Source of the DNA: Clostridiales bacterium UBA4706
Lineage (GTDB): Bacteria > Bacillota > Clostridia > Oscillospirales > Oscillospiraceae
DNA: 9,956 nucleotides
Reading direction: 5' to 3'
Assembly (NCBI GenBank): GCA_002404605.1
Contig: DHKA01000106.1
Coordinates: 1-9,956, forward strand
The number at the start of each line of letters is the position of its first letter. The first letter of the stretch is position 1. Below, piece by piece: positions 1 through 6,696 of the stretch. The notes under the pieces were generated by a model that had not been told where the DNA came from, made no database searches, and saw only the letters and a program-made list of their open reading frames with translations. Made by a program: the position numbers and the translations under genes.

Positions 1-2
1 CG

Positions 3-533
3 GAGAGCCGGCAGGTGCTCGACCACACGGGCGTACACCCGGAGTCCTATGCGGCGGCGGAGGCGCTTCTGGCGCTGTGCGGCTACTCTCTTTCCGATGT
101 CGGCATACCCGCGCTGGCGGCGCTACCGAAGCGTGTGGAGGCGATCGGCTGGTCGGAGGCAGCAAAGCAGTGCGGCTGCGGCGAGCCGACCCTGCGCGAT
201 ATCGTCTCCGAGCTTCTCAAGCCCGGCCGCGACCCGCGCGACGAGCTGCCCGCGCCGCTGCTGCGCACCGATATTCTGGAGCTCAAGGATCTGAAGCCCG
301 GCATGAAGCTGCGCGGTACGGTGCGCAATGTTGTGGACTTCGGCGCATTTGTCGATATCGGCGTGCATCAGGACGGCCTTGTGCATATCTCGCGTCTTTC
401 GGATTCCTTTGTACGGAAACCCTCGGACGTCGTCCGCGTGGGCGACGTGGTGGATGTTTCCGTCGTCGAAGTGGACGCGGCGAAAAAGCGCATCGCGCTT
501 TCGATGCTCGCTGCCGACGTTGGTAGAAACTGA
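3..533 (+). CDS. tex: Tex-family RNA-binding transcription accessory protein, C-terminal part (5' end outside window)
   Basis: The reading frame is open from the first complete codon at position 3, so this is the last 176 residues of a longer protein; full Tex proteins run to about 700-780 residues. The visible part starts in the helix-hairpin-helix region (VHPESY, typical of Tex). It then has the linker helices with the TLRDIVSELLKPGRDPRDE stretch that precedes the S1 domain in this family. The S1 RNA-binding domain covers roughly residues 98-169 of the fragment (LKPGMKLRGTVRNVVDFGAFVDIG, then DGLVHISRLS). Tex binds nucleic acid and affects transcription and RNA turnover; its exact role is not settled. 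A GTG at 15 could be called as a start, but the homology continues upstream of it. No GC-rich terminator follows; the next promoter begins 24 bases after the stop. Confidence 0.93.
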   Translation, partial: ESRQVLDHTGVHPESYAAAEALLALCGYSLSDVGIPALAALPKRVEAIGWSEAAKQCGCGEPTLRDIVSELLKPGRDPRDELPAPLLRTDILELKDLKPGMKLRGTVRNVVDFGAFVDIGVHQDGLVHISRLSDSFVRKPSDVVRVGDVVDVSVVEVDAAKKRIALSMLAADVGRN

Positions 534-556
534 CAGAAAAAAGTCAAAACTGTAAC

Positions 557-585
557 TTGCCCGAGCGCCCCGCGGCCCGTATACT
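557..585 (+). promoter_or_regulatory. Promoter for the metallo-hydrolase gene
   Basis: A -35 box TTGCCC (557-562) and a -10 box TATACT (580-585) are separated by exactly 17 bases. The predicted start site is near 591-593, about 62 bases upstream of the ATG at 655. The start site falls inside the inverted repeat at 587-624. The assignment is by consensus only. Confidence 0.65.
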
Positions 586-586
586 T

Positions 587-624
587 GATTTACATAAAAA
601 ACACTTTTTTCATTTATGTAAATC
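587..624. promoter_or_regulatory. Perfect 12-bp inverted repeat at the transcription start (candidate operator)
   Basis: The arms GATTTACATAAA (587-598) and TTTATGTAAATC (613-624) are exact reverse complements separated by 14 bases. The repeat starts two bases after the -10 box and covers the predicted start site. Part of the left arm would therefore not be in the transcript, which favours a DNA operator over an RNA hairpin. The stem is AT-rich with no following T-run, so it is a poor terminator for tex, although the spacer contains six Ts. The regulator is unknown. Confidence 0.6.
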
Positions 625-654
625 ATATACAAATCCTAAACGGGGAGGCGCACC

Positions 655-1359
655 ATGCGCATTACATACATCCAGCACAGCGCATTTCTTGCGGAATGGG
701 AGGATATCGTCTGTCTTTTTGACTATGTCGGGGGCGAGCTGCCGGAGATAGACCGCGATAAGCGCCTGTGCGTTTTTGCGAGCCACCATCATTCCGACCA
801 CTTCGATCCGGAAATATTCACCCGCTTTGCCGAGCATCCGCGCCATACGTTCGTTCTCTCGGACGATATCCGCACTGTTCCTGCCGGGGAAAATGCCCCC
901 GTTGTCCGCACAGGGCCGAACTGCCGCCGCATCTTTCCGGGCGGGAAAATGGGCGCGATGAGCGTTTCCACCGTCGGATCGACCGACTGCGGCGTCGCGT
1001 TCGTTGTGAACTACGCCGGAAAGACCGTGTACCACGCGGGCGATCTTCACTGGTGGGCGTGGCCGGACGATACGCCGGAGGAAGAGCGTGACATGAAAAA
1101 CCGCTACTTTGCCGAGATTGCCAAGCTCAATGGCGTCCGGCTGGACGCGGCGTTCCTCCCGCTCGACCCGCGCCTCGGTGCAAACTACTGGATGGGCTTT
1201 GACGCCATGATGCGCTCGGCGGACATCCGGAAAGCGTTCCCGATGCACATGTGGGAGAAGTATGAATACATCCCCAAATTTAAGGCGATGAGCGTAACGG
1301 AAGCTTACCGGGACAGGATCGCAGACATCACCGCGCCGGGGCAGACATTTGAAATCTGA
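655..1359 (+). CDS. MBL-fold (UlaG-like) metal-dependent hydrolase
   Basis: A 234-residue cytoplasmic protein with no signal peptide. The metallo-beta-lactamase signature HHHSDHFD lies at residues 44-51 and provides the HxHxDH ligands H44, H46, D48 and H49. The second metal motif HAGD (127-130, D130) is followed by the tryptophan-rich LHWWAW. H198 in the FPMHMW segment is the probable last ligand. These features fit the UlaG/Lactamase_B_3-type branch of the superfamily, which contains phosphodiesterase- and lactonase-like hydrolases with two metal ions. The substrate cannot be read from the sequence. The start is fixed by GGGGAGG at 642-648, six bases before the ATG. The gene is monocistronic, with its own promoter (557-585) and terminator (1390-1428). 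Fold is sure; function is open. Confidence 0.9.
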   Translation: MRITYIQHSAFLAEWEDIVCLFDYVGGELPEIDRDKRLCVFASHHHSDHFDPEIFTRFAEHPRHTFVLSDDIRTVPAGENAPVVRTGPNCRRIFPGGKMGAMSVSTVGSTDCGVAFVVNYAGKTVYHAGDLHWWAWPDDTPEEERDMKNRYFAEIAKLNGVRLDAAFLPLDPRLGANYWMGFDAMMRSADIRKAFPMHMWEKYEYIPKFKAMSVTEAYRDRIADITAPGQTFEI

Positions 1360-1389
1360 CCTCACCATTTGTATTTCCGAGGGGCGACA

Positions 1390-1428
1390 AAAAGCCTGCG
1401 GCGGATAAATGATCCGCCGCGGGCTTTT
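1390..1428 (+). terminator. Strong intrinsic terminator after the MBL hydrolase
   Basis: A 17-bp stem (one G-T wobble) is formed by 1390-1406 and 1412-1428 around a 5-base loop (AAATG). The core is GCGGCGGAT paired with ATCCGCCGC. The A-run at its base and the TTTT at its end are part of the stem. The A/T flanks are symmetric enough that it might also work on the minus strand, but no minus-strand gene reads into it. Confidence 0.93.
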
Positions 1429-1453
1429 CGTATTTTGAAAACTGTGTTATACT
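1425..1453 (+). promoter_or_regulatory. Probable promoter for nfo operon (extended -10)
   Basis: A -10 box TATACT at 1448-1453 is preceded by TGT (1445-1447), giving an extended -10 element. The -35 position at 17 bases' spacing (1425-1430, TTTTCG) is a weak match and overlaps the tail of the preceding terminator. The extended -10 probably compensates for it. The predicted start site is about 1460, roughly 20 bases before the ATG. Confidence 0.5.
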
Positions 1454-1478
1454 AGAAAAAAAGTAACAGGAGAATATT

Positions 1479-2333
1479 ATGTCAACTAATACGCTGTATC
1501 TCGGCTACCATGTGTCCTCCGCCGGAGGGTATATGGCGATGGGGAAGCGCGCTGCGGCGCTCGGCGCGAACACGTTCGCTTTTTTCACGCGCAACCCGCG
1601 CGGCGGCGCGGCGGCCAAGGTGGAGGAAACGGATGTCGCGGCATTTCGCTTGTGGGCATCGGAGCAGGGCTTCGGCCCGCTCGTGGCGCACTCGCCCTAT
1701 ACGCTCAACCCGTGCAGCGACAAGCCCTCAGTGCGCGATTTTGCCAAGCGTGCCTTTACCGAGGATCTCAAACGCATGGAGCTCACACCCGGCTGCTTTT
1801 ATAACTTCCACCCCGGCAGCCATGTCGGGCAGGGGACGGAGGCCGGGATCGAAATGATCGCCGAACTTTTAAACGCCGTTCTCACACCGGACATGCACAC
1901 GACCGTCCTTCTTGAAACGATGGCAGGAAAGGGCAGCGAGATCGGCGGAAAATTTGAGGAGCTGCGCGAGATCATTGACCGCGTGGAGCTCAAGGATAAG
2001 CTCGGCGTCTGTCTCGACACGTGCCACATCTGGGACGGCGGCTACGACATCGTCTCCGACCCGGACGCTGTGTTTGCCGAGTTTGACCGCGTGATCGGGC
2101 TCGACCGGCTCAGGGCGGTGCATCTCAACAATTCCCTCAACGGCCTCGGCAGTCATAAAGACCGCCACGCCAGAATTCTCGAGGGCGTCCTGCCGCCGGA
2201 GGCGCTTGTGCGCATCGTCTGCCACAAGGCGCTCACCGGGCGGCCGTTCATTCTCGAAACGCCGAACGACGACGCCGGGTACGCCGCGGAGATCGCGTGG
2301 CTGCGGGAACAGTGGGAGGCGCGCCATGCGTGA
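1479..2333 (+). CDS. nfo: Endonuclease IV (apurinic/apyrimidinic endonuclease, Nfo)
   Basis: A 284-residue protein, the normal length for the family. Endonuclease IV cuts the phosphodiester bond 5' of abasic sites in base excision repair, using three zinc ions in a TIM barrel. All nine metal ligands known from E. coli Nfo can be matched: H71 (VAHSPY), H111 (NFHPGSH), E146 (LLETMAGKG), D180 and H183 (CLDTCH), H215 (VHLNNS), D228 and H230 (KDRH) and E260 (ILETP). The enzyme is therefore probably active. The third family signature reads DRHARILEG rather than the common DRHENIGEG, which changes no metal ligand. The start is set by AGGAG at 1468-1472, six bases before the ATG. The 3' end overlaps the downstream HAD gene by 8 bases, so the two are very likely co-translated. 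Confidence 0.96.
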   Translation: MSTNTLYLGYHVSSAGGYMAMGKRAAALGANTFAFFTRNPRGGAAAKVEETDVAAFRLWASEQGFGPLVAHSPYTLNPCSDKPSVRDFAKRAFTEDLKRMELTPGCFYNFHPGSHVGQGTEAGIEMIAELLNAVLTPDMHTTVLLETMAGKGSEIGGKFEELREIIDRVELKDKLGVCLDTCHIWDGGYDIVSDPDAVFAEFDRVIGLDRLRAVHLNNSLNGLGSHKDRHARILEGVLPPEALVRIVCHKALTGRPFILETPNDDAGYAAEIAWLREQWEARHA

Positions 2334-3030
2334 GATCAAAGCCGTCCTCTGGGACGTGGACGGGACGCTTCTCGACTTTCTTGCCGCCGAGCGCGCGGCG
2401 ATCCGCACATGCTTTTCGCTCTTCGGCCTCGGCGAGTGTACCGACGAGATGATAGCGCAGTATTCCGCCATCAACGTCCGCTGGTGGCAGGCGCTCGAGC
2501 GCGGCGAGTATACGAAGCCGGAGATCCTTGTCGGACGCTTTGCGGAGTTTTTTACCGCGCGCGGCATCGACACCGCCGTCGCCCCGGCGTTCAACGCGGA
2601 ATACCAGCTCCGTCTCGGCGATACGATCGAGTTCTGCCCGCACGCGCTTGAGACTGTGCAGGCCCTCCGTGGCAGAGTTGCGCAGTGCGCCGTGACGAAC
2701 GGCACAAAGATCGCGCAGGACAAGAAGCTCGCCCGTTCGGGAATCGATAAACTGCTCGACCCGATCTTCATCTCCGAGGTCGTGGGCGCGGAAAAGCCTT
2801 CGGCGGCGTTTTTCGCCCCGGTGTTCGCGGCATTTCCCGGTATAAAACCGGAGGAGATGCTGATCGTCGGCGACTCGCTCACGAGCGACATCCGCGGCGG
2901 CGCCAACACCGGAATACAGACCTGCTGGTATAACCCCAAAGGCCACGCCGCGCCGCCGGAGCTTCGTATCGACTACACGATCCCGGATATCGCCGAGGTG
3001 CTGCAAATCGTGGTGAAAAGCGCGCAGTGA
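2326..3030 (+). CDS. HAD-superfamily phosphatase, YjjG/YfnB-type (probable pyrimidine 5'-nucleotidase)
   Basis: A 234-residue soluble protein with all four HAD motifs. Motif I is WDVDGT, with nucleophile D10 and acid/base D12. Motif II is VTNG, with T124 and N125. Motif III is K157 in GAEKPS. Motif IV is GDSLTSD, with D183 and D188. A helical cap lies at about residues 18-100. The run from VTNGT through FISEVVGAEKP and IVGDSLTSDIRGG to the CWYNP end matches the YjjG/YfnB branch, whose characterised member dephosphorylates pyrimidine and non-canonical nucleotides. The exact substrate here is inferred. The ATG at 2326 lies inside the end of nfo in another frame. GGGAGG at 2314-2319, six bases upstream, supports this start over earlier in-frame codons, which give non-homologous arginine-rich sequence. 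No clear terminator follows. Confidence 0.88.
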   Translation: MREIKAVLWDVDGTLLDFLAAERAAIRTCFSLFGLGECTDEMIAQYSAINVRWWQALERGEYTKPEILVGRFAEFFTARGIDTAVAPAFNAEYQLRLGDTIEFCPHALETVQALRGRVAQCAVTNGTKIAQDKKLARSGIDKLLDPIFISEVVGAEKPSAAFFAPVFAAFPGIKPEEMLIVGDSLTSDIRGGANTGIQTCWYNPKGHAAPPELRIDYTIPDIAEVLQIVVKSAQ

Positions 3031-3048
3031 ATGGTGAAATTTGACCTA

Positions 3049-3077
3049 TTGACTTTTCCTCGCCCAATGGATAGAAT
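3049..3077 (+). promoter_or_regulatory. Promoter for the MATE efflux gene
   Basis: A -35 box TTGACT (3049-3054) and a -10 box TAGAAT (3072-3077) are spaced by 17 bases, close to the sigma-70/sigma-A consensus. A second TTGACC at 3041-3046 is too far from this -10. The expected start site is near 3084, inside the palindrome at 3075-3097. Confidence 0.75.
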
Positions 3078-3097
3078 CATCTGACTTTCAGATGATT
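3075..3097. promoter_or_regulatory. Perfect 10-bp palindrome overlapping -10 and start site (candidate operator)
   Basis: AATCATCTGA (3075-3084) and TCAGATGATT (3088-3097) are exact reverse complements around a CTT centre. The left arm shares three bases with the -10 box, and the predicted +1 lies at its inner edge. Most of the left arm is thus upstream of the RNA, which favours a repressor operator rather than a leader hairpin. Efflux pumps are commonly controlled by MarR- or TetR-type repressors at such sites, but no regulator gene is in the window. Confidence 0.65.
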
Positions 3098-3119
3098 TAT
3101 CAGGAGGAAGCAAGGTTTC

Positions 3120-4535
3120 ATGGAAACTGCAACGCTCGGAAAGGGCAAACTTTTCGGCCCGGCGAGCTTTTATAAAAAGGCGCTGCTCATCGCGCTGCCG
3201 GTCATGCTGCAGATGCTCATCCAGAACATGGTGTCGCTCATCGACAACTTCATGGTCTCGGGCCTCGGCGACGTGAAAATGTCCGGCGTCAATATCTCCG
3301 GCCAGATCCTTTTCGTATTCATGGTGCTGCTCAACACGATCTGCACCGCGGGCGGCATCTTCATGTCGCAGTATTACGGCGCGGGCGATAAGCGCGGTAT
3401 GCGTCAGGCGCTGAGCTTCAAGGCGGTGCTCGCGGCGGTGGCCATCGTGCTCTATCTTCTTGTGTGCATGGTGTTCCCGCGGCAGGTACTCTCGCTCATG
3501 GTCGTCGGCAACTCCCAGGCGGACGCCATATTGGACGAGGCCGTGAAGTACATGTTCCTCATGGGCTTCAATGGCATCCCGATGGCGATATCCACGATCT
3601 GCTCTTCGTCCCTGCGCGAGATCGGCCGGGTGCGCACACCGCTTTTCATCTCCGTTATTGCCACGCTCGTCAACACGTTTTTCAACTGGGTGCTGATCTA
3701 CGGCAATCTCGGCGCGCCGCGGCTCGAGGTACAGGGCGCGGCCATCGCCACGATCATCGCGCGTCTCACGGAAATGACGCTGTTTCTTATTTTCATTGCC
3801 GTCAAGCGTCCGCCGTTTTCCGCTACGCCCAAGGAGCTTGTGAGCGTGGACTTCCCACTCTTCTTCCGCATGCTCAAAAAAGGCTCGATGGTTCTCGGCT
3901 CGGAAATGCTCTGGGTCATTTCCGAAACCGTCACGACCGCGCTTTACAATGGACGCGGCGGCGCAGACGTCGTCTCCGGCATGGCGGCGAGCTTCGCCAT
4001 TGCCAATCTCTTTTTTGTAGCGTTCAGCGGCATCACGACCGCGACCGGCGTTATCCTCGGCTCCACGCTCGGCAGCGGCGAACTGGACAAAGCCCGGCAG
4101 GAAAAGCGCTGGCTTATGACGGCGGGCGTTGTGTTCGGATTTTTTATGATCTTCGTCGGATTGCTTACCGTTCCGCTCATCCCGGTCGTGTTCGGTCATT
4201 TGAGCGAAAGCGCCCGGAGCATCACGCGCCAGATGATCGTTCTCATGTCGCTCTTCATGCCGCCGTGGGTGTATATCAATGTCCAGCTCGCTGTATCCCG
4301 CGCCGGAGGCGATACGGCCATGGGTCTCTGGGTAGACGGCACGACGACGCTCCTTATGATCATTCCCGGCATTTTCCTTGTGGCGCGCTATACGTCGATC
4401 GGCCCGGTAGCCATGTACGGCATGGTCAAGGCCGTGGATTTCGTGAAGATCACCATCGCGCACTTCATGCTCAAGCGCGAGCGCTGGGTGCGCAATCTCA
4501 CGGACATTGTCCAGCCGGTAAAAACAACGGAATAA
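3120..4535 (+). CDS. MATE-family multidrug/cation efflux transporter
   Basis: A 471-residue membrane protein of normal MATE length, with about 12 hydrophobic segments in two halves (roughly 20-225 and 250-450) joined by the polar segment near 230-250. Family marks are LIDNFMVSGLG in the first helix with acidic D42, YYGAGD at 85-90, the LVNTFFNWVLIYG stretch (183-195), GSTLGSGELDKAR opening the second half, and SRAGGDT at 393-399. MATE pumps export drugs or metabolites in exchange for Na+ or H+; the substrate cannot be told. The AGGAGG at 3102-3107 is 12 bases from the ATG, which is long, but no better in-frame start exists and an AAGG lies nearer (3112-3115). It has its own promoter and candidate operator, so it is probably inducible. 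A strong terminator follows three bases after the stop codon. Confidence 0.93.
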   Translation: METATLGKGKLFGPASFYKKALLIALPVMLQMLIQNMVSLIDNFMVSGLGDVKMSGVNISGQILFVFMVLLNTICTAGGIFMSQYYGAGDKRGMRQALSFKAVLAAVAIVLYLLVCMVFPRQVLSLMVVGNSQADAILDEAVKYMFLMGFNGIPMAISTICSSSLREIGRVRTPLFISVIATLVNTFFNWVLIYGNLGAPRLEVQGAAIATIIARLTEMTLFLIFIAVKRPPFSATPKELVSVDFPLFFRMLKKGSMVLGSEMLWVISETVTTALYNGRGGADVVSGMAASFAIANLFFVAFSGITTATGVILGSTLGSGELDKARQEKRWLMTAGVVFGFFMIFVGLLTVPLIPVVFGHLSESARSITRQMIVLMSLFMPPWVYINVQLAVSRAGGDTAMGLWVDGTTTLLMIIPGIFLVARYTSIGPVAMYGMVKAVDFVKITIAHFMLKRERWVRNLTDIVQPVKTTE

Positions 4536-4537
4536 AC

Positions 4538-4586
4538 GGAAAAAGCCCCCTTCACGCTTTGTAAAAACGTGAAGGGGGCTTTTTCC
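4538..4586. terminator. Bidirectional intrinsic terminator between convergent genes
   Basis: A perfect 19-bp stem pairs 4538-4556 with 4568-4586 around an 11-base loop. The base of the stem has an A-run on the left and a T-run on the right, flanking a GCCCCC/GGGGGC core, so it presents a U-tract to both strands. It ends MATE transcription from the left and the DCCP-like operon from the right, only four bases past the stop codon of the latter. Confidence 0.95.
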
Positions 4587-4590
4587 ATAT

Positions 4591-5730
4591 TTACAGCGAT
4601 TCCACAAATGCGGCGATGCGCGTGTCGATCTGTCCGGCGTCGAGCTGGGAGTAATCGGTCTCCAGCGCCATATACGGCACGCCCAAACTGCGGCAGAGCT
4701 CGCGGAGAGAGCGCCCCTCAATGAGATAGGTGTGGCAGCTCGAAAGGGCGATATCGAGCACGGCGTCGGCGTGAAATTCCTCGATGAGCGCCGGGATCAT
4801 ATCGAACCGGCGGCGGTTCGGCGTCATCACGGCGCAGCCGATGGTGAGATAGGCGTCGGCAATGGCGTCAAGGATGTTGTCCGCCCCGGTGTCAACGTGG
4901 CAGCGCGCCGGCTTGATGCCCGCACAGTTTTCAAAGCAGACGACCTGCGCGCCCGCACGCTCCGCCGCGCCGAGCACCTTCTGGTATACGCCGCCGATCG
5001 GACAGCCGGTAACGAGAAGCCGCGGTCTCCCTGCCGGGGCGGAGGGCGTTGTTTCCCGCAAACGCGCGGCCAGGTCTTCCACATGCGCGACGGCGTGGGG
5101 GAGGTCAAAGTCGAATCCCAGTCCGTCGAGAACCTTGTAAAGCTCCGTGCCGGAAACGGGCGCGGGGTCGGCGCGCAGGACCTCCATGAGATGCGAGCGG
5201 GCCTCGCGCAGCGCGTTTCTCTGCCGCGCCGCGGCGCGCAGCGCATCGTCCGTGATCTCCGCGTCAAAGCGCTCTTTGAGATATTCCTTCAGCCGCCGCA
5301 CCTCGGCGCGCCACATATCGCGCGCATACGGAAAATCGATGCCTTGCGGAAGATGCAGCAGGAAAAGCTCCTTGCCGCGCGCCATCAGCTCATACATCTT
5401 TTTCTTCCCGTCGCACGTCGTCTCGCCGACGATCAGATCAGAAAAGTAAGTATACGGGCACTTGTCACTCACATAAAAGCCGTAGCTCGATTTGATGAGC
5501 GGGCAGAGGTTGCGCGGCAAATCGACCTCCGCTGCCGGGATCGTCTCGGCGCTCATGCCGCAGAGACTCACGGCGAGCATCCCGGCGGCGTCAAGAATTT
5601 CCAGCGGCGTAAATGTGCAGAACGTGCCGGCTACGCGCCGCCCGCCTTCTTTGGCGGCCTTCACCTTGAGAAAGCCCGCTTTGCGCGCGTCGGAATAGGC
5701 TTCAAATGTTTCGGGAAGAGAGAGCTCCAT
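4591..5730 (-). CDS. Double-cubane-cluster-type anaerobic reductase (2-hydroxyacyl-CoA dehydratase/BcrBC superfamily, YjiM-like)
   Basis: A 379-residue protein of the HgdB/BcrB iron-sulfur superfamily. Recognisable segments are GTFCTFTPLEILDAAG (35-50), the LCPLIKSS motif (C76), DKCPYTYFSDL (C91), ETTCDGKKKM (C106), LVTGCPIGGVYQKV (C243), VVCFENCAGIK (C265, C269), IGCAVMTPN (C299), SSCHTY (C332) and the terminal LETDYS. The 12 cysteines and one-subunit layout resemble E. coli YjiM and the Carboxydothermus DCCP, which carries an [8Fe-9S] double cubane in each subunit. Classical dehydratases instead need a second, different subunit. The partner is the activator encoded just upstream, which would inject electrons at the cost of ATP. 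The ATG at 5730 has GAGGT (5740-5744) nine bases away; the frame upstream is non-homologous. The natural substrate is unknown, and an acyl-CoA dehydratase role is not excluded. Confidence 0.85.
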   Translation of the reverse strand: MELSLPETFEAYSDARKAGFLKVKAAKEGGRRVAGTFCTFTPLEILDAAGMLAVSLCGMSAETIPAAEVDLPRNLCPLIKSSYGFYVSDKCPYTYFSDLIVGETTCDGKKKMYELMARGKELFLLHLPQGIDFPYARDMWRAEVRRLKEYLKERFDAEITDDALRAAARQRNALREARSHLMEVLRADPAPVSGTELYKVLDGLGFDFDLPHAVAHVEDLAARLRETTPSAPAGRPRLLVTGCPIGGVYQKVLGAAERAGAQVVCFENCAGIKPARCHVDTGADNILDAIADAYLTIGCAVMTPNRRRFDMIPALIEEFHADAVLDIALSSCHTYLIEGRSLRELCRSLGVPYMALETDYSQLDAGQIDTRIAAFVESL

Positions 5731-5753
5731 ACTTGTGTGACCTCGTTTCTTTG

Positions 5754-6527
5754 TTATCGGGATAGTCTGCGTGCGGCGAGCGCCGCGCCGATGGCCCCGG
5801 CAAAACGCCCCTGCGGATGCGTGAGGACCGGCGCGCCGAGCTTTTCGGCAATGGCGTCGGGCAGGTACTCCGTCCGGCAGAGCCCGCCGGTGAGACATAC
5901 CGCGCCATAGCTCCCGCCGAGCTTCTTTACCTGCGTGGCAACCTTTCCTGCGATGGAGTCCACGACCGCGTAGGCGATATTATCGCGCCGCGCGCCCTGC
6001 CCGATGAGACTTACGACCTCGCTTTCGGCAAATACCGTGCATATCGAGCTGATGGACGCGCCGCCGCCGTGCGCGGCGAGCGCGCACAGCTCCTCGGGCC
6101 GCATACCGAGCCGGTTCGCCATGATCTCCAGAAACCGCCCCGTCCCGGCGGAGCACTTGTCGTTCATAAGAAAATCCTGCACCGCGCCGCCGGATACGCC
6201 GATGACCTTCGTATCCTGCCCGCCGATATCGATCACGAGAAGATCGTCCCGTCCGTGCAGGAAGCACGCGCCGCACGCGTGGCAGGTGATCTCCGTGACG
6301 CTCTTTCCGGCATACGGCACGGCGACGCGCCCGTACCCCGTTGCGACGCAGGGATATGTTTCCGGCGAAAAATGCGCCGCTTCCAGCTCGGCGCGGATGA
6401 CCTCCGCCGTGTCCACACTGCTCCAGCCCGTCGGCCGCGCCGAGAGCAGGGCGAAAGACCCGTCGGCGGCGAGCACCGCCGTTTTCGCGCAGGTGGAGCC
6501 GATATCAATGCCAATGGCGTAGTCCAT
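5754..6527 (-). CDS. ATP-dependent activator/reductase of dehydratase-like enzyme (HgdC/BadF-type, YjiL-like)
   Basis: A 257-residue member of the ASKHA ATPase fold, the normal length for single-copy HgdC/YjiL activators. The phosphate-binding loop GIDIGSTCAKT is at 6-16, a second nucleotide motif IDIGGQDTK at 99-107, and the adenosine motif LTGGLCRTEYL at 212-222. C125 (NDKCSAGTGRFLE) and C163 (SSICTVFAESE) match the two cysteines per monomer that hold the [4Fe-4S] cluster across the homodimer interface. ATP binding drives transfer of one low-potential electron to the partner enzyme; the electron donor is probably ferredoxin or flavodoxin. The GGAG at 6537-6540, nine bases away, sets the ATG at 6527. 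The partner gene starts 23 bases after this stop, so they form one operon with the activator first. C83, C86 and C89 (CHACGAC) form an additional thiol cluster. Confidence 0.92.
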   Translation of the reverse strand: MDYAIGIDIGSTCAKTAVLAADGSFALLSARPTGWSSVDTAEVIRAELEAAHFSPETYPCVATGYGRVAVPYAGKSVTEITCHACGACFLHGRDDLLVIDIGGQDTKVIGVSGGAVQDFLMNDKCSAGTGRFLEIMANRLGMRPEELCALAAHGGGASISSICTVFAESEVVSLIGQGARRDNIAYAVVDSIAGKVATQVKKLGGSYGAVCLTGGLCRTEYLPDAIAEKLGAPVLTHPQGRFAGAIGAALAARRLSR

Positions 6528-6560
6528 GCCGTGATTCTCCGTTCGTTTTCCTTTGCGCCT

Positions 6561-6590
6561 ACTATAGCACGCCTTTCGCTCTTTTGCCAC
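6561..6590 (-). promoter_or_regulatory. Promoter for the activator/reductase operon
   Basis: Read on the minus strand, TATAGT (6561-6566) is the -10 box and GTGGCA (6585-6590) a four-of-six -35 match at 18 bases' spacing. The start site would be near 6553, about 26 bases before the start codon at 6527 and just upstream of the GGAG site. The weak -35 box suggests that an activator may be needed. Confidence 0.55.
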
Positions 6591-6597
6591 GATAATT

Positions 6598-6685
6598 GAA
6601 AAAACCGAAGAAAGCAGGAAGAGCAGCGAAAAAACCGATGAAAATCTCTCTACCCGATTATTTAATCGACATACCCGATGAAAAC
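6598..6685. repeat. Four imperfect CCGA-type repeats between divergent promoters (candidate regulator sites)
   Basis: GAAAAAACCGAAGAAA (6598-6613) and GAAAAAACCGATGAAAA (6628-6644) are near-identical direct repeats 30 bases apart. TACCCGATTA (6651-6660) and TACCCGATGAAAA (6672-6684) follow. The shared CCGA cores start at 6605, 6635, 6654 and 6675, giving steps of 30, 19 and 21 bases, close to three, two and two helical turns. The third copy runs into the palindrome CGATTA-TT-TAATCG (6655-6668). All lie between the two divergent -35 boxes. This pattern fits cooperative binding of one regulator serving both operons; the regulator is not in the window. Confidence 0.45.
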
Positions 6686-6696
6686 GGTAAAATGAT

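Noticed and set aside
610..1368. A 252-codon minus-strand open frame opposite the metallo-hydrolase
   Set aside because: Shadow of a gene with an intact HHHSDH motif, no family resemblance of its own.
1435..1453. TTGAAA (1435-1440) as the -35 box of the nfo promoter
   Set aside because: It is only 7 bases from the TATACT box, too close to work with it; an extended -10 is the better reading.
2206..2325. N-terminal extension of the HAD protein by 40 residues
   Set aside because: The extension is arginine/serine-rich out-of-frame nfo sequence; the HAD fold begins right after the ATG at 2326, which has GGGAGG at proper distance.
3075..3097. Terminator for the HAD gene
   Set aside because: The stem is AT-rich with no T-run after it, and it sits exactly on the MATE promoter.
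2973..4721. A 582-codon minus-strand open frame opposite the MATE gene
   Set aside because: Its product is rich in H, R, E and D with no domain. It lies antisense to a clear MATE transporter, crosses the bidirectional terminator, and reflects GC-rich third positions.
5731..5898. N-terminal extension of the dehydratase-like protein by 56 residues
   Set aside because: The extra residues are out-of-frame activator sequence; the ATG at 5730 has its own ribosome site and the homology starts there.
4732..5910. A 392-codon plus-strand open frame opposite the dehydratase-like gene
   Set aside because: Arg/Ala-rich with no recognisable motif, fully antisense to a gene with many family motifs.
6598..6685. 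CRISPR-like array from the CCGA repeats
   Set aside because: Repeats are short, imperfect and unevenly spaced, without uniform spacers or cas genes.
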